From assembly GCA_029531795.1 (NCBI GenBank), contig JAPEIS010000007.1, forward strand, positions 2,046,001 to 2,110,000: a stretch of DNA of 64,000 nt, given 5' to 3'. The notes under the pieces were generated by a model, which did not search any database, was not told where the DNA came from, and worked only from the letters and a program-made list of their open reading frames with translations. The DNA comes from Sclerotinia nivalis. Its lineage: Eukaryota > Ascomycota > Leotiomycetes > Helotiales > Sclerotiniaceae. Both the position numbers and the translations under genes were made by a program. Shown here one piece after another: positions 33,977 to 47,400 of the stretch (position 1 is the stretch's first letter; each line of letters starts with the position of its first letter).

Positions 33977-35271
33977 ATGTCTTGTGCCTGCTGCTACCCA
34001 GCTTCTCCCTCTGATGACAGATACGAGCCTTTCATCTCAACCAAACAACTAGCACAGAGATGCCTACTCGATGACAGGACCAGGAAATCCTTCACGTACT
34101 CTATGGTTCATACCGAGAGTGCTAATAATACCAGTCATCTTGTTAAGATTCCAATAGAGCTCTTTCAGCGTACTCTCAAATACCTCGACGTTGAAACGTT
34201 GGTCAATGTTCGCCGCTGCTCCCAGTATTGCAGATTAGCAATTTCTTCCATTCTAGAGTGGCAAGAGGTTTCTAATAATGCACCAGAGGCATTACGCGCC
34301 ATTCTAAGCACCGGAATAGGATCTAATATACTGCTGCTTCAGTTACATTACGCCTTGACAAACCCTGAATGCGAATTTTGTCCCGAGAACTCAGAGAATC
34401 CTGCCTAGTAAGCACTATGATCTCTTAACTTCTATCCAAATTCGCTGATTGATTTGGAAGTCTGGATGACGAAAAAGTCATGGGTGCTTTTCTGTCACTT
34501 TTCAAAGGCAAACGCGCTTGCGCCTATTGCCTCCGCAATGACATTTCTCTCAGAACTGTTCAATATATCGATCTTCTCCGACTCCAATTACGCCCCGATT
34601 CTGCAGTCCTATTTCCGCCCGAAATGAAATACCCAAGGTTGCGCACAATCCCAGGCACATATGGTCCCAGCAAGTACAAGAGCCAGCAACGTCTGGTTCT
34701 CGTCTCAATGGGAAGCATCGAAACAATCCGTGGTAAGCCACTCAGCCTTCTTGAAGCGCAAGTATTGCAGCGATCACCACACGAAGTCATGATTCCCAAA
34801 CACCCATTATCCAAGCGCAACGAGATGGACCAACAACTCGCTCCCCACCGTCAATACGTAGGATTCGAACGCGAAGATGACATAGCCCGTCGCTACACGA
34901 CGGCCGTTCCCTTCCCCTTCTTTGGAAAAACCATGACCCATCCCAACATGAAAAAACTTGTGACTTTCCACGGCTGTGCCGAGTGCACCTTCCAAGAACA
35001 GTACCACGAGAAACAATTCCTCGAATCGTTCAACCAGGGCGATGCCGACGAAACCATCATTGCCTGTGGAGCCAACATCTACAAACGAGAAACGAGACAG
35101 TGGCTCGATGATATGGAGGCCGAGAAGATACATGCGAGGGACTTCCACGAGCGAATCGATGAAGAAGAACGAATGTGGAGAGTAAAGCGACAAGCGCCAA
35201 TATTCAACCTCTCGGATCCAAAGATTTGGAAAGAATTGAGAGTGTATGAAACCCATGAGCTCTACACATAA
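33977..35271 (+). CDS. F-box protein with Cys-rich motifs
   Basis: Two exons (33977-34407, 34461-35271; 53-nt GTAAGC intron) encode 413 residues. An F-box lies at about 55-97 (VKIPIELFQRTLKYLDVETL then VNVRRCSQYCRLAI), the Skp1-binding module of SCF ubiquitin ligases. Downstream are paired CxxC motifs: CEFC at the end of exon 1 and CAYC early in exon 2, then HGCAEC further on, a spacing that could bind zinc. The C-terminal third is charged and helical (KRETRQWLDDMEAEK, RIDEEERMWRVKRQ). No WD40 or LRR substrate domain is present. This fits the large, fast-evolving fungal family of F-box proteins with unknown targets. Start chosen at the first ATG in frame; an upstream 5' UTR intron is possible. 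Confidence 0.8.
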
Positions 35272-36203
35272 ATGCCTCAATTAATCATATGAACAGACCA
35301 GGCTATTGAGCTCGAATGTTGAGGATTTAATGATGTTAGTGGCGCATATTTTGGAATATTGAGTTATTGAGTATACCCCATGAACTTAAAATCGATTCCA
35401 AAACCAACATTTACCATGTTCTCTCCCTCTCTTTTCCAAAACAGTATTTCCTTTAGGAATAACAAGGCTTTTTCACTTACAAACTCCACATCACAGCCAA
35501 ACCTGAGGTCTTGATAAAAATACAAATATTCCCGTAAAACATTCCAACAAATTTACAGTAACACAGACAAGACCACAATCAAATAACCCAATATCCAACC
35601 GATATGCTAACAATGAATGAATGGTCTGTCCTCCCCGCCAGAAATGATTTGGATATCTTTACGTAGCTACCTAGTTGTTCAATTAAACCAGCGAAAAGTA
35701 CGCTACTTCAGCCTAGCCTAACCTCCTTCCCTATTACTCCTGCTACTCCTTCTCCAATCCCCAAATCGCCAGTCGTAATTTCTAAATTTCTCAATTTCTA
35801 AACTTCACATCTACAATCTAATCACAATCTAGAATCAAAATCACAATCACAATCACATATCCAAGAACGAAAAAAGCACTCCTCCACAATTCTCAATAAA
35901 AACATCTCCATTCAAACAAGCACAGGTATACATGGGTATTATCTCAGCCATTGCATCCCGCGTCATCTATTATAAGCATATCCATCATCATCACCATCAT
36001 ATTTCCACTTGCTCATCCCAAAATTAAGTAATACTATACACTCCTAACATGAAAAACATACAATTCATACACAGATGCGTGATTCCTTCCTCAACCTGCT
36101 CCGGCTCCTACTTTACCCATCATCCACAAACGCCTGTCAATCAATATCCATGCGTTTCTGTACAAGAAACCCTTCATTATTACCCGTGCATTCTCGAAAG
36201 CAA
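35272..36203. other. convergent intergenic gap
   Basis: A 932-bp AT-rich gap between the F-box gene (+) and myosin-II (-), holding the two 3' UTRs. There are short cacaatcacaat repeats near 35835-35860 and no gene. Confidence 0.55.
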
Positions 36204-39200
36204 TTACAAAAATCCTTTACTCATACTATCCTGCCTGCTCAAACTACTCTTCCTCTTTGGGATTTCAATACCCGCGTCGTCGGAACCGAATTCACTACCC
36301 GGTCTCCACGTGCCACTCGCACTGACTCTACCACCAGGGCCTTTTTGCATTCTTAATGCCTTCCAGCCCTCCAATTCCCGCTCTAGTCTTAAAGCCTTTT
36401 CTCTCTCCTCCCTTAACTCGCGTTCGGCTCTACGAGCTGAAAGCTGGTTGTTTGAGTCGCTTGATTGAAGGTCGTCAATAGTCTTAAGAAGTTTCTCGAC
36501 CTTATCCCTAGAGCGGATGATATCTTCTTGGAGTTGCGCGTTGGCCTTTTCTTTGCGCTCGATCTGTTGTTGAAGATCTTTGACTGTGCGATCGACGTTT
36601 CGTACAGAACGTTGTGACTTGTTGCGTTCGGATTCTTGTGCGTCGAGCTGGGCTTCGAGCTATTTAAAAGTTAGACTAGTGGTAAATTTATGGGAGGGGA
36701 ATTCTCACCTCTTGAACACGCCCGTGGAGGAATCTCACGTCTTGGCTGGCACTTGAATAGCCTTTGGTCTCCAAATCCAGGAGTCTGACTTGAGTCTCCT
36801 TGAGTGACTTTTCTAACGCAGCCTTCTCCTTATTCAACTGTGCGGTCGTCTCTCTCTCGGCGACAATATCTTTCTGTATTTCAGAGGCAAGAGCTTCGGA
36901 TCGTCTCATCTTACCAATGGCAGCAGCTGCGATATCTTCTTGTTGGGCTAGGTTAGATTTGAGCTCCAGAATCTCACGATCCATACCAGCAGCGTTTCGT
37001 AGCGCGGGGCTGTCGCTCCGAGCAAGGTCATCAAGGCCTGCTTTAGCTTCTTCGAGACGAGCTTGTAAGCCACGCTTCTCGCGTTGTAAAATGTCTCGCT
37101 CGGCAGCTGCATCATCTACATCTGTTCTGAGACTTCGGACTTGTGCCAGTAGCGACACAATCTTGCCTTGAGCTTCATTGTGGGCGTTGACGGCCTCATC
37201 CCGTGATACATTGAGATCCGAAAGAGTGGCTTCAAGGCGAGCCTTTTCTTTAGACCATGTTGAACTGTTCAAAACTTCATCGTCCCATTTCGATCGCAGT
37301 TGATCTAATTCTTCTCGAAGTCTTGTATTCTCAGTTTGTTTGAACAACTTTTCCTCACGAGCAATATCCAATTCATTCGTGAGAGTGGCAAACTCAGCCT
37401 GATATTTCTTTCTGGTCTGCTCCATACTAGATTCTTTGTCTTCAATCTCCATGGCCCGTTGGCTTCGGTAATCCTCAAGCTCATGTTGCAATCGCTTTCT
37501 TGCTTGAACAGCGGCATCCAAGTCAGATGAAAGATCCTCAAGCTTCTCTTCGTAACGTTGATTCTGTTTCTGGAGATCCTCGATGATTTCATCCATATGC
37601 TGTCTCTCTGACATGATCTCGGCACACGTTTCTTCCGTTTCCTTTGCTTGAGATCTAGCGAATTGTTCGGCTCTAGACGCTTTCAACACAGCAATTTCAG
37701 CTTGTTCAAGTTTACTAAAGTACTCGTCTGCCCTGCTCTTGTAGAGACTAAGACTGGAACTAACATCGGCCAATTTCGAAGATTCGGCATCCAAACGGAT
37801 TTGAAGATCGGCAAATTCTTGCAAAAGTTGTTTTCGGCTCGCGGCATCCTGATCTCTCTGCAAAGTCATGTCCTCAAGATCAGATTTAGCATCTCGAAGA
37901 TCGACCTCCAAAACTGCCCGGGTGTGCTTCAGGATCTCAAAATTTTTCTTTGTATCATTAAGATCCACTATTGCGTCTTTGTGAGCGTACATTAAAATTC
38001 GTCGGTTTTCTTCTTGGTTGTTGATAAGCTCGAATAGTTCCTCGTGAGATTTGGCTTGGATGTCCCGGAAAGATAACTCTCCAGTTTGAATGCTCTTTTC
38101 AAGGGCGGACACTTTCTTCGCAGAATCATCAAGCATTTCATGGAGTCTAGTGTTGGCTTGCTCAAGCTTGTGCACACGGCGTACCGACGGGCTATCCTCG
38201 AAGATGTCTCGTCCAGGTGTAGAACGCTCAAGTTGACTCTGGAGATGACGATTCTCCATTTGCGCTAGCTGCAACTGGTTTTGCAGCTCTTCTACATCAG
38301 CTTTCAGGTCCATGCGATTGTTAAAACTTAAAATATCAGCGGTACGGTCCGAACGTCCGGAGTCTTGGGCCTGATCCCCTGAACTTGGGAAGCGTCGATT
38401 AGGCGTAGTTCCATTCGATTGAGGTCTGCCATTGAGCTTGTTTTTGATATGTGTCGGAGATGTATTTCGGGCTCCCTCGTTAGCGTTAATTTCTTCAAGC
38501 TTAGGCCTGCCCGGTGTTTGCCACTCTAAAGAATCCCCAAATTCATCTTCATATCGTTTCCGTAGTTCAAGGACTTGTGCTTCAGCATTTGATCGACCGG
38601 CGGCTTGAACTCTGAGATTTTGCTGAAGTTCTTCAAGTTTCTGGGTGAGTTGCAAGATGAGATTTGGGTTGTCAGAGGTGCTCTTATCGGCACTGCCATC
38701 AAATTGTGCTACTGGCGGTGCAGGCATCTCCGGATCCACAATTTTCATTAATTCAATGATGTCTTTGTCTCGACTATCAATCAAGGACTGAAGTTGTCGG
38801 TTCTTGGCTTGGGCCTGGGTGTGAAGTTGTCGTTCGTCCTCCAATTTGCGGTTTGCCTCTGCCAACTGAGTGGCCACAGTAGAAGATGTCTTCTCTGCGT
38901 TTCGGCTACTCATGTGCTCACGTTCAACTTCGCGCGTCAGATCCTCAAGATTGAGCTCCAGCTTCTCCTTCTGTTTTTGAAGGGATGTGAGTTGAATCTG
39001 TGCATCACCCAGCTGTTTATTGAGCTTCTTGTTCTGCTCATCAACCTTAGCCTTTTCGCGCTGGGCTGCTATTAGCTGACCTCTTGATGATTCACTTGCT
39101 CTAGAGCTAGTGCGCGCAATCTCCAGACCTTTTTGTTGAAGCTTGTTGAGCAGAGCACGATTGTCATTTTCGGAGGCACTTAGTCGACTTCGAACTGTGT

Positions 39201-42200
39201 TGAGTTCACGCTCAAGCCGTTCTTTTTCCTGATCAACCTTGAGACCAAAATCCCCAGATTCTATCATGACCTTGTTGAGATCCTCGACTTGCTGATTTAG
39301 ACGACTGCACTCGGTCTCGAAGTACTTTGCACGATTTTGTTCCGCTTCGAGATCCTTCTTCAGACTAGCTTCACGCTCCCGGGCCAGACGTGATGCATTG
39401 CGGTCTCCAACCACTTCAGCTTGTACCCTAGCCTCTTCAGCTGCAATTTTGGCCTCTCTAAGTTTTCTTATTTCGTTCCGCGCTTCGTTGCGTTCCTTTT
39501 CAGCCGAAACTCTATTCTCCATTGCTCTTCTAAGAGTGTCTTGCTGGACGTATAACTCCTTTTCAATAATGATCTTGGCTTCATTGAGTTCTTGAAATTT
39601 CTCGCTAAGCTCTCGAAATTTATGTTCAGCAAGGAGTTGGACATCATCTCGAGATTGCCGTTCTTTGCTGAGCTCCTTTTGTACGTCTGATAACTGCTGT
39701 TTCAAAGTCGAAATTTGTTCCTCCAGCCTTCTACGATTCTGCTCGGCGTGAGCATCCTCCGTTAATCTAGCATCGAGAAGTTTTTTCGCGTCGGCGGACT
39801 CCTTTTGTAAATTGGCTTGCTGGGACTTCATAGCGAACATTTCAGCCTGAACTTCTTTCAACCTATTGGCAATATTTTCTTTCTCCATTGACAGTGATCG
39901 CTTCTGTTCATCAAAACTCTTCTTCTCGGCCTCATATTTACGGTTATCGGAGCGAAGGATGGCTAACTCGCTTTCTTTGCGTCTGACGAGATCTTCATAT
40001 CCCGTCGATGTTGCAGATAAGTCAGACAGTTGTTTCTGTACTTTGCGGTTCTCACTGGTTAGGTTGCTTTCCCTCAATTTGGATGCCTGAAGGTCCTTTG
40101 CCGCCGTTGCTAGCTTGACTTCTGACTCTTGATCAATTCTGACAAGTTTGGTCTCAAGGTCATGGACCTTTCTGTCTTTTATACTTAACTGACTCTGGAG
40201 TAGTTGCACATCCTGGGCGAGCTGCGCTTCCTGTGCACTTCGATCCGCCTGCTTCTTTGCAAGATCTCTCAGCTGATCATCTAAATTGGCCAGCTGTTCA
40301 GCAAGGACTCGCTTTTCGCTCTCCAGCTTAGCAATTATATGCCCTGCTTGCTCCAATTGAGATCGGTATTCATCGGATTGATGTTCAGCTCGCTTTTTGG
40401 CTTCCAACAAGTCATCCAACTGATCCTCAAGCTTCTCTTGGTCTTCGATAGCACCAGCTAATTTATCGCTTAACTCCGCCTCACGGAGCTGCAGACGTTT
40501 AAAAATCTCTTCCTTGTCTAAGGCTAGAGCTCGTTCACTTTCCAAGGTCTGTTGAATCTTTAACATCTCAGTGTGGGTGTTCCGCCGTTCCTCGTCTAGT
40601 CTTTGGCGTTCTGCAGCCTCATGGTCCATTTTCTCATTAAGTTGTTTGATCATCTCATCTCTCTTCTTGACCTCTCCTGATGTCCTGGAAGCACCTAACA
40701 AGGGCTTCATTTTAACCAAAAGCCGCCACCAAGGGTTCTCACAGAGATCGATGTAAACTTGAAAGTTCCTTTGTATGATCCGTGTTGCCTCCGCTCTATA
40801 CAATCGCTTGTTGGCGATTCGTCGCTGTGTAAAACCGCGGGCCATTGATTGGAATCGGGTCATAATCTCACGGATCAAGGCATCACGTTGTTCTTCAAGC
40901 TCCGCCAATACACCAGCACGGAAGAAGACTTTCGTAATTCCGACACGGAACAATGATTTGTCCAACTGAAGTTTATCTAGCATCATGCTGGCCGCTGTCT
41001 GACCATCGACGTATCCCTTCGGCATATTTCGGCATAAAACTTCGTATCTTTGTCGGAACTCTGAGAAATGAAGTCTGTTCGGAAAGCCAGTGCGTGCAAT
41101 CCTGATACCTTCCAAAACACCGTTGCAACGCAACTGGTCAAGTACAAGCGGCGCACTGAGTTGCTTTGGCTTTTTCTTGTGATTTGGTATGATACATCTG
41201 ACAAAATGGGGATGCGTTGAATGCAACTGGGCCATCAGGCTGGATAGCTGTTCTTTATGTCTTTGGGCGACTGTACGGAAAAGGCCTTTCTTAACCCTGC
41301 TTCGGATGGCACCAGAGTCATCGCCCGCCTCCGAGCAATCACTAAAGAGATTCGCAACGTGTGCGTCGCTGGATGCAGCCAACAATCTAGTAATGTTGTC
41401 ATTCATAGGATCTTTGTTCTTCTCCAGCCATCCTTCGGTCGAATATTCAACTTCAGCGGCATAGTGAGTGAGCATGAATCCTTGCCCAAGTCGAGAAGCT
41501 CGATACTTCGGGGTTTTGCGATCCCAAAGAGAATGAAGTTTTTCCGTGAATGATTTATCCGTGGCTTTGGGCATGACACAATCTTCATCAAGACATGAGA
41601 AGATACCAATGGGATTAGGCAACTCAATCAGGTCAATCGTAGGCTGGAGATCGTGACCAAAATCAATGAATTTCCATTCGATTTTCTCACGGGCGTACTC
41701 TTCTTGTTCAAGGACAAACATATGGTGGTTAAAAAATTGCTGGAGTTTCTCGTTGGTGTAGTTGATGCACAGTTGCTCAAAACTGTTTTCTTCAAATATT
41801 TCGAATCCAGCAATATCCAACACTCCAATGAAGTGAGAGTCATCGAGACCCATACCAGTCCTATCTAGTTGGCGATTGATTCGGGTTACCAGATCACCAA
41901 AACCTCTTTCATAGATTCCCTTTGCCAACGAATCTATTGCAAGTAGGACTTGTTCTGGAGTTTGGACTTTTTCGACCCATTCCCTTCCAGCTTTCACACG
42001 AGGATGTAATAAACCTTTCAAGAATGGCTCGAGTGGGATGCCAAGTAATTTGCATACCTTGTCTGCCTGTGCACGTGCCTCTGGAGCCAGTCGAGCTTGA
42101 TCTGCCGATCTACTCTCCTTGACGACAGTTATATTGCCCAAATGGAGAACTGCAGCGACCGTTCGTAATATAGATACTTGGTCTTCTTCGGGAAAGCCCA

Positions 42201-43511
42201 TAATGTTGAATGCCTCAACTAGGGAGTTCCATTCATCCCTGTCGGAGACACCAACGATGGTGTCGTGACCATCCCTTGTGTAAGCGAAATCCTCTACGTC
42301 TAAGCCTTCAATGAGGAATTCGTGTTTTAACGCGAGGTCGGCTCCCTTCAAGAGCTGATAAAAAACGTGATAATTCCGCTCATGAGCGTTCAGCCTTACG
42401 ACTCTTGATTTCTCAAGAAGATACCAATCTATGAAAGCACCGGCGATACTGCCGTTGCGCGTAAACTCGATTCTGATGAATTTTCCAAAACGGGATGAAT
42501 TATGATTTCTGACTGTCTGCGCATTTCCGAATGCTTCCAGGATTGGATTGGCTCGAAGAATCTGCTGCGAAAGGATTGAATGCTGTACCTTGTTCTTAAC
42601 TGGTGATTCCGAGTTCGCAACTGCCGCAAGGTATTGAATGACCTTTTTGGTGTTTTCCGTTTTTCCAGCCCCAGACTCTCCAGTCACAAGAATACTCTGG
42701 TTTTCTCCTTCTTCAACCAAATTCCTAAATGCCTCATCCGCCATTGCGAATATGTGTGGTTTCGTCTCTTCCCGACTCTGTCCCTTGTACATATTGATGT
42801 ATTCATTTGTGTAAATAGGTAATGAGCAATATGGATTGATGGTGACCAGAAACAGGCCTGAGTAGGTATAGATAAGATCAGCTTGGTATCTCATGTGAAG
42901 ATTATGGACGACTGATGCTTCATTCAGATGTGTAAGCTCTGCCATATCATTTGCTTTGTCGAATTTCGGAGGGTTTACTTTGTCAACAGTCTCGGCATCC
43001 ACCTCCCTTTGCTAGACACCTAGTCAGTCATGACACTTGAAGAGGAAAATGAATAATAACTTACACTGCCATCATCACATTGGACCAAGATATGATTATT
43101 TTCCATTTCTTCCACTACCCAACCTTTGACGAATGCAGTTTGAGGGTCTTTTAACCAAACATATCGCTTCCCCGAAAAATCACTCTCCCCCTCCATTGTT
43201 TCTGCACCGAGCCGCATCTCTTCTGATTTGATAAATGAAGGCGCAAATGTATTCGAGGAGGGGACGATTGTTTTCGAATTGGACCGAAATCTTAGTGAAA
43301 CATTATTATTATTATTAGGTCCCACGATGTTTCCAAGTGAGGAATAAGATTGGTGTCGATTGTGTGTTTGAGGATTTTGTGCGGGTGACGAGGAGGGAGG
43401 AGATGCAAAAATTGCACTTTTTGGCCTGCCTTTGGGGACGCCTGGTTCTGGGGATATAGTTCCTGACCTGGCAAAGGGATTATTGCGCTTCGTTTGAAGA
43501 TTGGATGCCAT
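36204..43511 (-). CDS. myoB: Class II myosin heavy chain (fungal Myo2/MyoB)
   Basis: Three exons (43065-43511, 36709-43011, 36204-36659; introns 53 and 49 nt) encode 2401 residues, the size expected for filamentous-fungal conventional myosin (Aspergillus MyoB is about 2.4 kDa-thousand residues). Residues 1-105 are a disordered Ser/Asn-rich extension, followed by the SH3-like myosin N-domain (YVWLKDPQTAFVKGWVVEEM). Motor motifs: P-loop GESGAGKT at 260-267, switch I NHNSSRFGK, switch II DIAGFE at 548-553. An IQ region (FQSMARGFTQRRIANKRL) starts near 866, then about 1,400 residues of heptad coiled coil for dimerisation and filament assembly. The C-terminus is Ser/Arg-rich, possibly phosphoregulated. 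The protein drives contractile actin-ring constriction at septa. The last exon was found by splice reading and keeps the heptads going to TAA at 36204. Confidence 0.95.
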
Positions 43512-44437
43512 CGTGAAGTCGTTGAACCTCCAATGATTAAAGCAAGGTTATGTTCCTTATGCAAGTAAACAAAGTCCATCCATAGGAAAATATGCGATGA
43601 ACTCAAAGTTGACGCAAAGAGAAAAATATATTAGAAATGTCGATGCAACTTCTTCAACTATTACATTCGAAATTGAAACGAGTAACAAGTCGAATGGTTC
43701 ATTCTTCTCTTTTTGCCCCCTTTTTTTATCTTGACTTGAAGGTGTAAGAGACTTTTGTCAATATTGAAGACGCGAATTAACCAGCGGTAGCACTACCTAG
43801 TACTGAATATTGTCAACACAAGTCAATTGGCTTTCATTGCGCGGAAGAGTTTCCCCTGGCAACGCCGATAAGCTTGCCGCTATACTATTGATATCATATC
43901 GATAAGAAACACTATGATTCATTTAGAGCAGCGAGTGATCCCGTGACCGTTGTGCTGATTACATACACAGTGTCTGTGGGGTATCACAAATGTGCGAAGT
44001 AGGTTAGCGCAATAATCCGGCAATCTCCGGCGCTAAGAAGCTTTGAATATTCTATTCTACTTGGTGTTTGCGGTTTGGTGCGACTGTACAAAGTTTCTTT
44101 TTACCATTACCACTCACCACCACCATAATTTAAAACAGGATCCTAGATCTTCTTCACACCCGATTCATCAAGAGAGCAACAAGTCAAAGAATTGATAGTA
44201 TCATATCTTCTATTATTAGATTTTGACAATCAATTCTTCTGGCTGATTGCGACACCCTTTTCCTCTGCGAATTCTGCTTCTGTAATTACTTTTTCCCTTG
44301 ATTTGCTTGAGTTGCACAATGATACTCAACCGTTAAATTAAGCGCGTCTTCGAGGTAATTTTGCAGTATCAGAACTAAAATACAGTTGAAGTTTTTCAAT
44401 CCCGTCAGTAAAGCTACTGCCTCGTACCTTGCCGACA
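43512..44437. promoter_or_regulatory. divergent promoter, myosin-II / Red1-like genes
   Basis: A 926-bp head-to-head intergenic region with no coding potential. It probably carries both promoters and 5' leaders. I see no clear TATA box; pyrimidine-rich stretches near 43705-43735 and 44140-44280 are typical of fungal housekeeping promoters. Confidence 0.55.
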
Positions 44438-47400
44438 ATGTCGGATTATCCTTATTATGGCGCGGCCTATGGTAGTCGCGACCAAACGAACAACCCACCC
44501 TACCCTACCTATCCCACCCAGGCCCCGTATTATCAGCAAGATGTCGGTCGCTCAGGTCAGCATGCGATGACGCAGGGGTATGATAATACAATGGGATATG
44601 GTTATAATCAACAACTTCCAAACTACAGCGCGCCCGCTATGCAGAATAATATACCTCAAGTCCCGATCTTCCAGGGCTGGAATCAAGAAAATTCATCCAT
44701 GCCTCAATACAATGCGGCGCCGCAGGGCATGCATTCTTATGCTGGGTACAATCATCAAAACTATGCTCAAAATTCGCAGTACTATGCCCCAGTGGCTGCC
44801 CCGCAGCCAACTTATCATTCTCAAACACCCGTATATGGTAACACTGAAAATCGCGAAATGAGCGAAGGAGAATATGATGATACTTCTGCCCGTATACATC
44901 CAGCACCCCCAAATTCTTCAGCTGGAGCACCAGGTACAAGCCTTTATCGTGGAAATGATGGAAATGGCTATGTCGATACTGCCCATCGCGCTGTCTATCC
45001 AACGAGCCGAGATCCTACTCCTAAACAGCCGCCAACCCTTCGTAATGGTAAGCCGCTCGAATCTCTTTTGTAGTCATTTACTAACGTTCCACTCAAGCAG
45101 CCGACTACTATACTCAACGTCAACCTTCAGACTCGTACTCTCCTTTCGTAGCGCAAAGTGAGCCAATAATTGAAAAAGCCAAGAATACTCAGAATAAAGG
45201 TACAGGCGCAGGCAAGGAAGTATCAGCCAACAAGAAAGGAAGCGCGCAGAAAAAAGAAAAGACCCATTCACCGGTAGAAGAGCCTAGTAATGCTGCATCT
45301 AAACCTGGCCAGGAAAGTCTTTCCTCTTCTTCCAAAGGCGCGGCATCAGGTACTGTTCAAAACTCCCACCCTTCCCAAGCCGGTGTCCATAACGATAATG
45401 TTACTTTTAAAACTGTTGCCGAGGCGCGTAAGAAAGCCGAGGGCGCGATTCTGAACCTTTGGTCGTATGATGTCCGTTTTCCAGCTTATCTTGAAGAAGG
45501 CGTTGATGAGAAACTCGTGGGAGAATTGTTCGATGAGCTTAGGTTATCGAAAACTGCATCGAAGACGGTCAGTGCAGCTTCTGCACAAAGTCCCTCCACT
45601 AGTGTTTCCTCTGCGCCTACAGCAGCCGTTCCTGTCGCCAGTGGTCAGTCGAATGGGCAGGTCTCTGCACAAAACTCTAATGCAGACAAGTTTAAGCAAG
45701 CTGTAACGAATGGAGCAGTACCTGCTCCTTCTGCAACCGCTCAGCTGCCGAAGAGTGTAGCCGCTGTTGAGAAAGAAAAAACAATGCAAGCCAAGATGGA
45801 CGCACTCAGAAAATCGAGAGCCGAGCGAGCTCAGAAGAACGCAGCAAAGTCTGTCACAACTCCCACTACCAATCTCCCCAATTTACCTGTCCAAATCAAA
45901 CCAGCCGTAATTCCTGGATTGCCTACCTCAGTTTCAACGCCTACTTCGTCTACGGAAAAAGTTATTGAAAATAATAAGGTTGGTATTACGGACACTAGCA
46001 GCTCAATTCAAGTTCCAGCGTTGACCGTCGCGACACAATTTCCCAATTCCAATGCACCGCCTTCAACAATTCATCAGGTCTCTCAAAAGATTCCAGGTCT
46101 ATTCTTGGCTTCTTCCGCGCCCACCCCACCATCCTTACAACAACCCATCATGCCAATCCCCGCTTCTAATGGACAGCGCAAACGCCCCGTGGCTGCTGAC
46201 TTTGATGGACCCTCCACATCGGTCACGCCATTTAAGCGACCATTTGGTCAAAGTCGTACCGAGCTGAAACCTTTTGTCCTTTGTGTCAGCGAAGATGAGG
46301 ATGAGTCTGATGAAGATGTGGAAATGGAGTTGGAATCCCAGGCCGATGCCGATTCACCTGTTCAACCCGCTCGAAAGCTATCTGAACAAAAGGCACTCCC
46401 TACTGCGTCCTCCTTCCTTCCACCAAAACCGTTTACACCTCCTCCTATATCGTCAGCGAGCACCTTGCCCACATTGCAATCTTCTATCAAGCCACATCCT
46501 GAGGATCTCCGACGGAAGGAAAGCGAAATCGAGCAGTTGAAGAGAAAGATTGCTGAAGCTGAAATGAGAAAGGCAAACAAGAGAAGTGGCAGTGGGGCAC
46601 AAACCCCGGTCAACAACATTACAGCTAGTAGCAGCAACACTAGTATTGTGGCCAATAAAGCTGACTCATCAATCGTAATGCAGAAGGCAACCAACGTTGC
46701 TAAGGACAAGACAAAGTCTGACCAACAGCTAGCTGCAGTTCAAGCGGCCGATATGCAAAAGGCAGAGGCTGAAACCAAACGACTCCGACGTGAAAGAATT
46801 GCGAGCGCCATTCCCCGTGTTGATGCCGAAACTTTACAAAACCAATTGAAGCTGGAGGAACTTCGTGCTGAAACTGCGCGAATCGAAGCCGCAATGCAGA
46901 AGAATCTCCAGGACAAGCAAAAGTTGGTGGAAGAGATGGAAAGACTGGGTCAAGAAACCGATCAGCAGTTGCAGGAGCAAAAGGAAAAGTTGGAGAGCCT
47001 CACTCGTGAAGAGACGAAGGATAATTCCGGTAAGTGTACTATTACAGTTTTCCGGCTTCCCAATGCAGAAGCTCACATTTCCGTAGCTCCGCCACCACGG
47101 TCAGCTTCTGCTCAGCCAGACCGCGAGCCAGAGCCGCCAAGTCTCACCGAGTCTGAGCCAAAATCAGCGTCAGTTCCCATGGAACTCGATGACCAAGTCG
47201 ATGACGCCCGTGACGCAGTACGACAACAATCTGAAGAGCCAAACAATACTGATGATGTTGATGCTGCCTCTTCGATTCCTGTAGTTCCCACTCAAGTTGA
47301 TAACGACAAAAATACTGCACAAGAGATTATTGAAGAGCGTTCTTCCGAGATCAAAGAAACATCCAAAACCAACCAAGACCTTGAGGCAGCACTTCAAGAG

